From Eubacteriales bacterium (GTDB lineage: Bacteria > Bacillota > Clostridia > Oscillospirales > CAG-382): a DNA stretch of 64,000 nt. The position numbers and the translations under genes were made by a program. Numbering within the stretch: the first letter of the stretch is position 1; each line of letters begins with the position of its first letter. Below are positions 43,137 through 51,580 of this stretch, piece by piece. Under the pieces are notes generated by a model that was not told the DNA's origin, did not search any database, and saw nothing but the letters and a program-made list of their open reading frames with translations. The stretch lies in assembly GCA_028705495.1 (NCBI GenBank), contig JAQWDK010000003.1, positions 124,001-188,000 of the forward strand, written 5' to 3'.

Positions 43137-43598
43137 CTATTTTTTGCTTTCATCAGCGTATTTCATCCAGCTGTAGTGGATAATAATCTGGTCGCCTTCT
43201 TTAATTTGGTCTACTGAGGGATCAACAAGATCGGTTGTGTCGTCAACCTGTTCAGCGCCGTTAATGGAATATGTCCAGAAGAAAACTCCGGTTGCTGATG
43301 CGTCCTCCTGGTTTTTAAAATCACCGATTTGTTCAATCGATGTGTTATTATCGTTCATTTTTAGATTTGAGATAGCTTCGCTATCATTAAGTCCTACGAG
43401 AAGGTCGGCGATAACAGGGTTCTGGCCATCAGGACCAATATTTTGTGTAGCAATTGCGCTGCCTTCAAACAAAACCGCGCTGTTATGCCCGACAACTTTT
43501 ACGCTGACTGTAACTTTCTTGGGAGCCGGCTTACAAGCGGTCATTGTCATAATCGCCAAAGCTGCCATAAGAAGTAATGAAACTGTTTTCTTGAACAT
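43137..43598 (-). CDS. DUF4430-domain lipoprotein
   Basis: 153 residues; signal peptide with lipobox MTMTAC, then a DUF4430-like domain (related to the C-terminal domain of cobalamin carriers and common in clostridial surface proteins). The visible part includes VGLNDSEAISNL, GVFFWTYSINGAEQ and the ending EGDQIIIHYSW. The ligand is unknown. It has a good promoter at 43695-43723 and is cotranscribed with the HPr-like gene. Confidence 0.78.
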   Translation of the reverse strand: MFKKTVSLLLMAALAIMTMTACKPAPKKVTVSVKVVGHNSAVLFEGSAIATQNIGPDGQNPVIADLLVGLNDSEAISNLKMNDNNTSIEQIGDFKNQEDASATGVFFWTYSINGAEQVDDTTDLVDPSVDQIKEGDQIIIHYSWMKYADESKK

Positions 43599-43694
43599 GA
43601 GAATATTTCAATCCTTTCTTCGTGCATGTGTCTTTTGGTGCGTGAAATTTGTTTTTTGTAAATTAATTTATAAAATCTGTTAAGATTGAGATAA

Positions 43695-43723
43695 TTATAC
43701 AATAAAGCTTGGTGCAAGTCAAC
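43695..43723 (-). promoter_or_regulatory. Promoter of the DUF4430/HPr-like operon
   Basis: On the minus strand TTGACT (complement of 43718-43723), 17 bases, TATAAT (complement of 43695-43700). Confidence 0.78.
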
Positions 43724-43744
43724 ATGTTTTTATGTCGATTTAAG

Positions 43745-44302
43745 TCACTTAATTTTATTTTCTGCGCTTCTTTCAGAAAAGTAGTCCGCAATTCCTTTGC
43801 CGACGAATGCAGATGCAAGGGGCAAAGCCGCAGTCAGTGCATGAATCCAGCCAATTCCCTCCATTCCCAAAAGCCCGATAAATGCCGCGCCAAAGGGCAT
43901 TGCGTCCAGCGCATAGCTCATCCAACCCAAGGAGTCGCAGATGCCGTAAATAGTAGCACAGCGTATCCAGTAAATAAGGTAAACTGCGGAGATACCTGCA
44001 TACGGCAACAGATAAAGCCATAGCTTTTTTGGAGACGGCAGAAACTTTCTTTGGAGAAAGCAAAAAATAGCCATTATAAAAATAAACAAAATCGAGAGGT
44101 CGTCAGGGTTTATTCCAATGATAATCCCGCCTAAATAGATCAGCGCAAGTGCGGAATATATCGCAAGACAAAGAAGAACATATAGTAGAGGTTTTGTCTT
44201 TGATATGATTTTGTTTGCTTTTATTTTTGGATAAAGAAAAATAGAGCAAAGAATAAGCGGAATCGAACCAATTATACCAAACCAAAGGATAAATCCGAAC
44301 AT
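43745..44302 (-). CDS. Membrane protein of unknown function
   Basis: 185 residues with about five hydrophobic segments (first MFGFILWFGIIGSIPLILCS) and a basic-acidic C-terminus (YFSERSAENKIK). I recognise no family. It follows the AEC transporter gene by 22 bases on the same strand and may be the last gene of that unit. Confidence 0.6.
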   Translation of the reverse strand: MFGFILWFGIIGSIPLILCSIFLYPKIKANKIISKTKPLLYVLLCLAIYSALALIYLGGIIIGINPDDLSILFIFIMAIFCFLQRKFLPSPKKLWLYLLPYAGISAVYLIYWIRCATIYGICDSLGWMSYALDAMPFGAAFIGLLGMEGIGWIHALTAALPLASAFVGKGIADYFSERSAENKIK

Positions 44303-44324
44303 TCTATTTGCTCCTATACTTTTC

Positions 44325-45263
44325 TTACGTTAACGAAAGTATCCATGTCGTCAAAAGCAGCATCAGCGGTATTGTCGCAACGGAAAACAGTGTTGAAAGA
44401 CCAACAAGCTTCGCTCCAAGAGGTGCGTCGGCATTGTACAGCTCCGCAAAAATTGCATTGTTTGCCGCACTCGGTACTGAAGTCATCGCAACGAGAAGCA
44501 GAGTTAAGCCTTTATCAAGCCTGAAGATTACGCATATCAAAAGTGTTATTGCAGGAAGCAGAAGCAGTTTTACGATGGAATAAAAATACCCGTCCTGACC
44601 GGAAAACATATTTTTGATACCGAGTCCGCCTATAAGTGCTCCGACAATCAGCATCGCAAGCGGGAAAGTCATGCTTCCGATATCCGTAACTGCATTTAAG
44701 ACCGGAGCGGGCAGGCGAATTTGGAAAACAAACATCAAAAAGCTGATAACGCATGAAATTGTTCCGACATTAAGCAGTGATTTCAGCGGGTTGTACTGTT
44801 TGGAACTGCCTTTTGCGAGTATGAATGTGCCGTAGGTCCAAAGATAGAAGTTGAAGAAGAAGGTGTAAAACGCGCCATAGAATAAACCATCCGCCGGGAA
44901 CATCGCTATAAGAATCGGAAAGCCCATAAAGGCGCAGTTACCGAAAACTGTCCCCATTATGTAAACCTTGCGCTGCCTTTGCGGGTGCTTGCGGTACAAA
45001 AATGAGGCGAAAACGGTGATGGCGATATGAGTTATGCCCGATATGAGGATAAGCCAAAGTCCGGTACTTAGCTTTTCTTTTGTGAAGTCGATTTGTAAGG
45101 ATGCGATTATCAGCATCGGCTGGGTGATCTTTACAAGAACTTCGGAAAGGCTTTTTGTTGTTTTCGGGTTTAGGATTCCGGTAATTCGTCCGATTATTCC
45201 GACAATCATTACAACAAAAAGCGTCACAACCGCTTCCATGACCGGCATTACATTTATATTCAT
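44325..45263 (-). CDS. AEC (auxin efflux carrier) family transporter
   Basis: 312 residues with about ten membrane segments in two halves. Family features: MEAVVTLFVVMIVGIIGRITG at the start, FGNCAFMGFPILIAMF in the first half and SVPSAANNAIFAELYN in the second. Bacterial members export or import organic acids such as malate; the substrate cannot be predicted here. It follows the small zinc-ribbon gene by 28 bases in the order alpha-galactosidase, zinc ribbon, transporter. Confidence 0.85.
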   Translation of the reverse strand: MNINVMPVMEAVVTLFVVMIVGIIGRITGILNPKTTKSLSEVLVKITQPMLIIASLQIDFTKEKLSTGLWLILISGITHIAITVFASFLYRKHPQRQRKVYIMGTVFGNCAFMGFPILIAMFPADGLFYGAFYTFFFNFYLWTYGTFILAKGSSKQYNPLKSLLNVGTISCVISFLMFVFQIRLPAPVLNAVTDIGSMTFPLAMLIVGALIGGLGIKNMFSGQDGYFYSIVKLLLLPAITLLICVIFRLDKGLTLLLVAMTSVPSAANNAIFAELYNADAPLGAKLVGLSTLFSVATIPLMLLLTTWILSLT

Positions 45264-45291
45264 TCAATAATCCTTCGGAGTTTTTTACTTA

Positions 45292-45489
45292 TTACTTGAA
45301 CAACACGCATCCGCTCTTCCTAAAATGCTCAATCTTTTCAAGCAGCATCTCTCTTGAGCAGTACAGTTTTTTTGCAAGGCAGTCGAGGCACAGAAATTGC
45401 ACTGCGCCTCTGTTGACTGCTTTTTTGTATATTCCGATCTCATCGTTTGAAAGGGACGCGCCGCAGTTAAAACAACTGTTGAAAGACAT
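45292..45489 (-). CDS. Small protein with two CxxC motifs (zinc-ribbon-like)
   Basis: 65 residues: CFNCGASL near the start and CLDCLAKKLYC in the middle, giving two C-x2-C pairs suited to one zinc ion, followed by a helical stretch. The rest matches no family I know. The ATG lies 1 base after the stop of the alpha-galactosidase gene, so it is likely translationally coupled to it. Confidence 0.65.
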   Translation of the reverse strand: MSFNSCFNCGASLSNDEIGIYKKAVNRGAVQFLCLDCLAKKLYCSREMLLEKIEHFRKSGCVLFK

Positions 45490-45490
45490 T

Positions 45491-46633
45491 TTACAGCTTT
45501 ACAACCTTCGCTTTGTAGATAGCACATCCGTGAGCTTCTATGATGGGATTGTAAAAATCCTTGAATACGCCTATGACCTCATGCTTGAAACAGTCATAAA
45601 GCTCAACGCCATAACCTGAAAGTGAGGGCACACCGATATCCCAGAAGTGAAGGAGTACGTCGGTTCTGTTGTCGCTGAGGTTAAAATAGCCGATTGCATA
45701 CTCGCCGTTTGCCATGGGTTTTATCCAAGTGTGGCGGTCGCCGTTTGTGTTGTTTGCAAGATAAGGCTGTCTGCCTTCGGGGTCTTGGTTTATGGAAATG
45801 AGGTCTTTGTTCTGGAGCAGTTCTTTTGCGCTGTCACTGATATTGTTGATATCACAGCCGATCATAAGAGGGGAATTGAACATACACCAGAGCGCGAAAT
45901 GAGTGCGATATTCTTCTTCTGAGCATCCGCCGAAGCCGACATTACCCTTGCCGTACATACCGACAACAAGCATGTCCATATCGTTGAAACATCCGGGTCC
46001 GCTATATGGTCCCTTTTCCATCTGTGAACGATAAAGGTTCTTTATTGAGTCCCAATTATCGACAATATCTCCGGTCGAACGGAACATATGGGCGCCGCTT
46101 GAGCGTATCCAGTCGTAAACATTGTCAGCGCCCCAGTTGCAAGCGGAGAAAAGTATATCCCGCCCGGCCCTGCGCAGAGCCATAGCCATCTTTCTGTAAA
46201 GGTGTTTACCGTCTGAAATCGTCGGTCTTAAGCAGTAGTCATATTTGAGAAAATCGATTCCCCATGATGCGAAAGTTTCTGCATCTATGTACTCATACTC
46301 AAAGCTGCCCGGGTAACCGGCGCAGGTTCTTGTTCCGCAGCAGGAATACATACCGAATTTGAGGCCTTTTGAATGGACATAATCTGCAACGGCCTTCATT
46401 CCGTCTGGAAATTTTTCCTTGCTTGCGGCAAGTCTTCCATTCTCATCCCTCTTCATCTCACTCCAGCAATCGTCGATGACAAGGTAGTTGTAACCAGCTT
46501 CCAGAAAACCTTTGGCAACCATATTGTCAGCAGTATTTCTGATGAGCTCCTCGTTGATGTTTGAACCAAATGTGTTCCATGAGTTCCAGCCCATGGGCGG
46601 TGTTCTTGAAAGCATAGCTTTTTTCGGCAGCAT
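45491..46633 (-). CDS. Alpha-galactosidase, glycoside hydrolase family 27
   Basis: Cleaves terminal alpha-galactose from oligosaccharides such as raffinose or galactomannan fragments. 380 residues beginning with the family signature RTPPMGWNSWNTFG. The nucleophile Asp is in FLKYDYC, and the likely acid/base Asp in FRSTGDIVDNW. No signal peptide, so it is intracellular and acts on imported oligosaccharides. No GH-associated transporter is adjacent except the orphan binding proteins further away. Confidence 0.95.
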   Translation of the reverse strand: MLPKKAMLSRTPPMGWNSWNTFGSNINEELIRNTADNMVAKGFLEAGYNYLVIDDCWSEMKRDENGRLAASKEKFPDGMKAVADYVHSKGLKFGMYSCCGTRTCAGYPGSFEYEYIDAETFASWGIDFLKYDYCLRPTISDGKHLYRKMAMALRRAGRDILFSACNWGADNVYDWIRSSGAHMFRSTGDIVDNWDSIKNLYRSQMEKGPYSGPGCFNDMDMLVVGMYGKGNVGFGGCSEEEYRTHFALWCMFNSPLMIGCDINNISDSAKELLQNKDLISINQDPEGRQPYLANNTNGDRHTWIKPMANGEYAIGYFNLSDNRTDVLLHFWDIGVPSLSGYGVELYDCFKHEVIGVFKDFYNPIIEAHGCAIYKAKVVKL

Positions 46634-46678
46634 ATTTTTATATACCGTTACCTTTCTTTTTTTATGAAAACATCTTCG

Positions 46679-47527
46679 TTATTCGTTATTTATAAGGGCT
46701 TTCCTTGCTCCTTGCCCCTCGGATATCTCCACAAGCGCAAAAAGCCTTGCGAGGATATAAAGAGAGATAAACAAATCGATTGCGGTTAAAATAGACTTCA
46801 TAGAAAAGCCTAAAAGCCAAAACGCTGAAAGTGCAATATCAGGAATTTGGAACAAAAGGTTTAGAAAAACCGCTGTAAGTCCGAAGAACACCGTCGCTCT
46901 GCGGTCAACGACACCGTTTACGGTTTTGAGTTCGCTGACAAAGAACAGCATTGTAAATGCGAGTCCGAAAAGGCGGAATAAAATCGTAGAATCTGCCGCG
47001 CTCTCTCTTGCGGGAATGAAAACTTCCATAACACGAAGCGCGGAATATATAACCGGGAAAAAGCTAAGGGCGATATAAATACCGCTGCCCTGCTTTTTTG
47101 CCCGAGAGGAGGTATAGAAATAGTAAACCGAGGATAAAATCAATGCTGAAAGAACCGCAATATCAATCGCGGAAGCTTTAAGTTTGTTTGATATGTAGTG
47201 GTAAGAATAAAGACCGGCGGTTGAAATGCCCATAAAACCAATGAGCGCCGCAAAGAAAATCGTCGGCGAGTCATCATAACTTGCACAAACAGCACAGCTT
47301 TTCTTCGTTGCAAAAAGAGCATAAGCCGCAAAAACACCGATGATTACAAGCACAGCTACCGAAAAAGTCTGCGTGCTGGCATTGTTCGCCACCGTATAGA
47401 CAGGATTAGTGCCGGAGGGCAGCGTTACATTGCTTTTTACAAGAGAAATCCTAACAAAAGAAAAAACTAAAATCACTATCGTAGAAGCAATTAAAAAGTT
47501 TCTAAGGCGCTTATCACAATACTGCAT
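46679..47527 (-). CDS. Polytopic membrane protein of unknown function
   Basis: 282 residues with about eight hydrophobic segments spread over the whole length and short charged loops (FATKKSCAVCASYDD between the second and third). No motif I can assign. It ends 45 bases before the alpha-galactosidase gene on the same strand, and may share its transcript. The gap to the next, divergent gene holds a possible promoter region but no clear -35/-10 pair. Confidence 0.65.
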   Translation of the reverse strand: MQYCDKRLRNFLIASTIVILVFSFVRISLVKSNVTLPSGTNPVYTVANNASTQTFSVAVLVIIGVFAAYALFATKKSCAVCASYDDSPTIFFAALIGFMGISTAGLYSYHYISNKLKASAIDIAVLSALILSSVYYFYTSSRAKKQGSGIYIALSFFPVIYSALRVMEVFIPARESAADSTILFRLFGLAFTMLFFVSELKTVNGVVDRRATVFFGLTAVFLNLLFQIPDIALSAFWLLGFSMKSILTAIDLFISLYILARLFALVEISEGQGARKALINNE

Positions 47528-47746
47528 ACGCGAATAACCATTTCCTTTTTTTGGCCGGACAGAGATGCCGTTATTTTATCTTAGATTATACATCCTGCGC
47601 TCTGCTTTGTCAAACAAGAACGGGGCAGTTCTAATCATTTTATAATTTGTTTACAATCTTATCCAAATTGAATCAAATAGAATAATCGCCGCCCTATTAC
47701 TAATAATAGTTAATGCCAAAGAAAATAAACGAAGGAATAAAAGTAT

Positions 47747-49894
47747 ATGAAATCTGGTGCGATTATTCTTGCAGGTGGTTTTGGCACAAGACTGCGCCCG
47801 CTGACTGAGTTTTTTCCAAAACCCCTCGCTCCCGTCCTTGCTAAGAGCGCATATGAACATATCCTCGACCTGCTCGCAAAGCACGGAATAAATAAAGCCG
47901 CTGCTGCCGTCGCATATAAAGCGGAACAGATAATGGCGATAAAGCATGACAAAGTTTCGGTCAGTTTTTTTACTGAAGATAAACCGCTCGGTACTGCGGG
48001 ATGTGTAAAAAATGCCGCTGATGCGCTTGATGAGAGTTTTGTTGTTATCAGCGGCGACGCAGTATGCGATTTTAACCTGACTACGGCAATCGAATACCAC
48101 AAAAAAAGCGGCGCTGAAGCGACAATTCTGCTCTCCCGTGTCACCTCACCCCTTGAATACGGCGGTGTTATGACGGAAGACGGCTATGTTTTGCGTTTTG
48201 TGGAAAAGCCTTCAAGACGGCAAGCACTGACGGACACAGTCAGCACCGGGGTTTACATTATCGAAAAAACTCTGCTTGAACGCGTTCCCGTAGGGGTACA
48301 ATATGATTTTGCAAAAGATATATTCCATAAAATGCAGAAAAACGGCGAAAAAATTGCCGCTTTCGTTTGTGACGGTTATTGGTGCGACATAGGCGATCTT
48401 GGGGCATATTACCGCTGCAATTTCGACGCACTCAGCGGAAAGATAAAACTAAACGGCGCACAAAGCACTGTTTTCAATGATTTTCAAGGCGAAAATGCGA
48501 CTGTTACAAAAAGTATAATACACAAAAATGTCCTCGTAGGCGGTGGAACAACAATCGACGAGAGCATAATCTGTGAAGGCGCTCGTATCGGCAGAGGTTG
48601 TGTCATTCCTGCCGGATGCGTTATCGGTGCTTTTTCTGTGCTTGGTGACGGTGTTGTACTGTCGCCGGGTACAATAATCGGGGTAAATAAAAAGATAAGG
48701 ACGGGTAGCAGTATGTTTTACAGTGGTGAAAGCGGAAGTATCTCGGAAGGAAAGCTAAGCGGAAAGTCAGCGACAATAGACTGCGCTTTTTGCCTGAGGC
48801 TCGGGCGCGCCTTCGGTACGGTTTTTGGAAAAAATGCACCCGTCGGCATCTCTTTTGGCCTCCACGCCGCCCTTCTTGCAGAAGCTTTTTCCTGCGGAAT
48901 CAGAGAAAGCGGCGCGCACTGTGTGACATGTGGTGAGGGTACAGTAGGGCAAGCATCAGCCGCGGTTCTTTCCGCCGCCCTCGGTGGTATTGCTCATATT
49001 GTAACGAGTGGTGAAAATGTTTTTATATCGCTATTCGATTCCCTTGGGCTACCTCCTGAAAGAAGCGTAGAAAGAAAGCTAACAGCTGAATTTCTCGACC
49101 GTAAACCACCAAAGACTTCTGGAAAACAAACCTTTTTTGATGCAGAAATTTCATATTATACTCTTCTTATTAGACTTTGCGGTGATCTATCGAAGTTGTC
49201 TCTCGTTGTCAGTTCACGCACTCCGCCTTTCTTTGCAAAACTGCTCGCCGCTTGCGGTGCAAAGATTGAAGTCGCCAATGAAAAAACCGGAATCGATATA
49301 ATTGAAGATATTTCAGGTCATTCAAAACCCATGTTTTATAAGCTCGATTTTTGGCACAGTGTAGCAGTGGCAGCAGCGGTCTTTCAAAAAGATGAAACAA
49401 AAAAATTTGCACTTCCCTATGTTTCTCCCGACTCCGTTGCAGACTATATACGCTCTCTCCCGGCTGAGGTTTTGTTCTATTCACCTTCTCCGTCTGATTC
49501 TTCGGACGCAGAAGCGAGAGAACTGGCGTCAAAGCAGCCTTGGATGAGGGACGGTTTTATGTTATGCTCTGTTCTCTGCTGTGCATCTGCGAAACTTGGA
49601 GTAAAACCAGAAAACCTTACGGAAATATTGTCCGGTTCACTCCGTGAGTTCCAAACAGCTGAAAGAGAACTTGAATATGACGGCGAAAAAATTGCCGCTT
49701 TAATGCGCAAGGTATGCGATAAGAAAGCCGCACCCCAAAATGATGGAGTACGGCTTGAACTTGACAAAGGCAGCGTAATAATTGTGCCATCCGATACAGG
49801 TTTTAGACTTTTTGCACAGTCAGTATCAGCGGAAGCGGCCCAAGAGCTTTGCGCCGATGCAGAAAGGTTGATTTCGGACACTGATAAAGCTTAA
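47747..49894 (+). CDS. Sugar-phosphate nucleotidyltransferase fused to a degenerate phosphomannomutase-like domain
   Basis: 715 residues. Residues 1-235 are a nucleotidyltransferase (ILAGGFGTRLRPLTEFFPKPLAPV; later GVYIIEKTLL and YWCDIGDLGAY). Residues about 240-320 form a left-handed hexapeptide repeat (IICEGARIGRGCVIPAGCVIG). The last 380 residues resemble phosphomannomutase/phosphoglucomutase but look inactive. I see no active-site Ser loop (T-A-S-H-N-P) or metal loop (D-G-D-x-D-R), and the phosphate-binding RPSGTEP is VPSDTGF. Similar three-part proteins are annotated as mannose-1-phosphate guanylyltransferases; the actual sugar is uncertain. GAAGGAA precedes the ATG. Confidence 0.82.
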   Translation: MKSGAIILAGGFGTRLRPLTEFFPKPLAPVLAKSAYEHILDLLAKHGINKAAAAVAYKAEQIMAIKHDKVSVSFFTEDKPLGTAGCVKNAADALDESFVVISGDAVCDFNLTTAIEYHKKSGAEATILLSRVTSPLEYGGVMTEDGYVLRFVEKPSRRQALTDTVSTGVYIIEKTLLERVPVGVQYDFAKDIFHKMQKNGEKIAAFVCDGYWCDIGDLGAYYRCNFDALSGKIKLNGAQSTVFNDFQGENATVTKSIIHKNVLVGGGTTIDESIICEGARIGRGCVIPAGCVIGAFSVLGDGVVLSPGTIIGVNKKIRTGSSMFYSGESGSISEGKLSGKSATIDCAFCLRLGRAFGTVFGKNAPVGISFGLHAALLAEAFSCGIRESGAHCVTCGEGTVGQASAAVLSAALGGIAHIVTSGENVFISLFDSLGLPPERSVERKLTAEFLDRKPPKTSGKQTFFDAEISYYTLLIRLCGDLSKLSLVVSSRTPPFFAKLLAACGAKIEVANEKTGIDIIEDISGHSKPMFYKLDFWHSVAVAAAVFQKDETKKFALPYVSPDSVADYIRSLPAEVLFYSPSPSDSSDAEARELASKQPWMRDGFMLCSVLCCASAKLGVKPENLTEILSGSLREFQTAERELEYDGEKIAALMRKVCDKKAAPQNDGVRLELDKGSVIIVPSDTGFRLFAQSVSAEAAQELCADAERLISDTDKA

Positions 49895-49956
49895 TAAAAG
49901 ACGCACCTTATTTAAAACAAAATGCTTCTAAAAGACCAAGTGTGCAAATCTTTTTC

Positions 49957-50169
49957 TTTTCCACAGCTTTTTCAAAAGGAAATCCAAAGAAATTTTTAGC
50001 CTTTTTTCATTACCCAATAAAGCGAATTTGCCTTTTCCACAGAATGCACATGCCCTACTACTAATACTACTAACTCTATATACTATTATATAGCAGCGTA
50101 TTTGGTTTTTCAGGAAAATCAAAGTCCACAGGGTTTTGGGTGTGGAATTCAACAGAACGCTGTGGAAAA
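49957..50169 (+). other. Origin-like element, left copy (inverted relative to 54713-54935)
   Basis: Within a 402-base gap. Order: TTTTCCACA (49957-49965), a 33-base block identical to the right copy's complement (49957-49989), TTTTCCACA (50033-50041), a 13-base spacer with GC, then CTACTACTAATACTACTAAC (from 50055), an AT tract to 50095, AAGTCCACA (50122-50130), TGTGGAATT (50141-50149), TGTGGAAAA (50161-50169). DnaA box, spacer, repeated CTA/ATA triplets and AT-rich tract is the layout of the basal unwinding region with DnaA-trios described in Bacillus. The boxes here are one or more mismatches from TTATCCACA. Opening would proceed rightward, toward recF. Confidence 0.75.
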
Positions 50170-50251
50170 GGCAATTAATATATGAAGAGTAGTAGAGGTG
50201 CGGCAGAATTTTGCTTTAAATATCAGCTGATATAAAACCAGGACTCGTAGT

Positions 50252-50296
50252 AAAGGAGGCCCCTTCAAAAGGAGCCTCCTTTGCTTGTGTTTTTTT
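50252..50296 (+). terminator. Intrinsic terminator facing right, between the left origin element and the next gene
   Basis: AAAGGAGGC (50252-50260) and GCCTCCTTT (50274-50282) form a perfect 9-pair stem, followed after GCTTGTG by TTTTTTT. It would stop rightward transcription leaving the origin element; on the minus strand no T-run follows. Confidence 0.65.
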
Positions 50297-51472
50297 CTAT
50301 TTGTCTAACACTTTTCGGTCTAATGCATTCATAAATGCTGTTGCTGTATAAACTTTATATTTTCCTACAATTTCGCCGTTATCAATCTGATAGCTTCCAT
50401 TGCCGTTATTGGTTAACACGCTTTTTGGCGCAGGGTTTAATATAAGAATTTTTTTGTGTTCGGATTCATAGCCAAAGTGATATTTTCTGGAGAACTGAAA
50501 AAGTCTTATTTTAAAAAGAGTTATCGAATAAATAAAAGCGCAAATTCCATTCGAGTAGATTGCGAGTGGTGTATTTTTTCGCTTTGCACTGATAAATTTA
50601 CAAGAATAGCATTTATCCCCCACTGTAACAGTAAAACTCTCGCCTTTTTTAATTTTAATAAGGTTTTTAAAGCTATCATTAATTTCTGAAAGCTGGTATC
50701 CTTTTTCTTCGCATATCTCTCTGAGTCTTTTTATACATGCTTTACGTTTTGATGACGCCCGAAGCAGCCTGATTACAGGTGGAAAAACTACCAAAATAAA
50801 AACAATGACTAAAACTGCAGGATTTAGAACAAGTTTCAAAAGTTCCTCGAAAACTGGAGTTAAAGAAACAAGTGCGGAGACTAAAATATTAAGTAAAATT
50901 ACAGCGGTGGCATAGATGATAAAAACAAATGTTGTCCCTCTTGAATACGCTTTTTTGTTGTCTTCGGGAAGGTTGTATTTATCTTTTTGCCAAAATCTTA
51001 TTGCGGAAAGATGAGCTAATATGTAAAGAATAAAAAGAACAGGAAAAAGGACCGCCAAAGCTTTTAATTTTTCCGTTTGAAATAGAACATCGAGAGATCT
51101 GAAAGTCCATTTTAGAGGTAAAATCATATAAATAACGACGAAAATGAATGCTTTTAACCATATCTCTCTTTTCTTAAAAATGAAACGAAAGTTCTCTTTT
51201 AAGGTGTTTTTTTCACCTGATTCAATATAAAGGTCATGTATTGGCTCATTATAAATAACCGTTTGCCTTACAAGTGAATAAAAAAACGGAACCATTAAGA
51301 AAATGGAAATTAAAAACGGAGCCTTTACATAAATGTCTTCTTCCGTGAACTCCAAAAGATTTGAATAAATCGGCAAAAAATAAAGCAAATTAGACATAAG
51401 TACGCTCATCAAAACAACAGTTAGAAACCTATAGGCAGTAATATAATACCGCTTCAATTTTTCTTTTATCAT
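50297..51472 (-). CDS. Membrane protein of unknown function, AT-rich
   Basis: 391 residues from the ATG at 51472 (AGGGG eight bases upstream). About six hydrophobic segments lie in the first 240 residues, then a basic cytoplasmic-looking part (RLLRASSKRKACIKRLREIC) and a small Cys-containing globular tail (DKCYSCKFISAKRKN). No family recognised. Its codons are visibly richer in A and T than the neighbouring recF and miaB genes. It is the only leftward gene between the two origin-like elements. Confidence 0.65.
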   Translation of the reverse strand: MIKEKLKRYYITAYRFLTVVLMSVLMSNLLYFLPIYSNLLEFTEEDIYVKAPFLISIFLMVPFFYSLVRQTVIYNEPIHDLYIESGEKNTLKENFRFIFKKREIWLKAFIFVVIYMILPLKWTFRSLDVLFQTEKLKALAVLFPVLFILYILAHLSAIRFWQKDKYNLPEDNKKAYSRGTTFVFIIYATAVILLNILVSALVSLTPVFEELLKLVLNPAVLVIVFILVVFPPVIRLLRASSKRKACIKRLREICEEKGYQLSEINDSFKNLIKIKKGESFTVTVGDKCYSCKFISAKRKNTPLAIYSNGICAFIYSITLFKIRLFQFSRKYHFGYESEHKKILILNPAPKSVLTNNGNGSYQIDNGEIVGKYKVYTATAFMNALDRKVLDK

Positions 51473-51522
51473 CACCAAAACCCCTACGTTTTTTTTGCTG
51501 TTCTATTTTAACATATTCAATG

Positions 51523-51551
51523 TTGAAAATCCATCAAAATTAATATATACT
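51523..51551 (+). promoter_or_regulatory. recF promoter
   Basis: TTGAAA (51523-51528), 17 bases, TATACT (51546-51551), 30 bases upstream of the recF ATG. recF therefore has its own promoter instead of relying on dnaA-dnaN. Confidence 0.75.
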
Positions 51552-51580
51552 AAGCTGATAATATATTTTATTGGTGGGAT

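Noticed and set aside
47659-47715. A possible third unwinding element: TTATCCAAA, a GC stretch and CTATTACTAATAATAG before the 47747 gene
   Set aside because: One imperfect box, spacing of 26 instead of 13 bases, no match to the two origin copies and no further boxes. Too weak to call.
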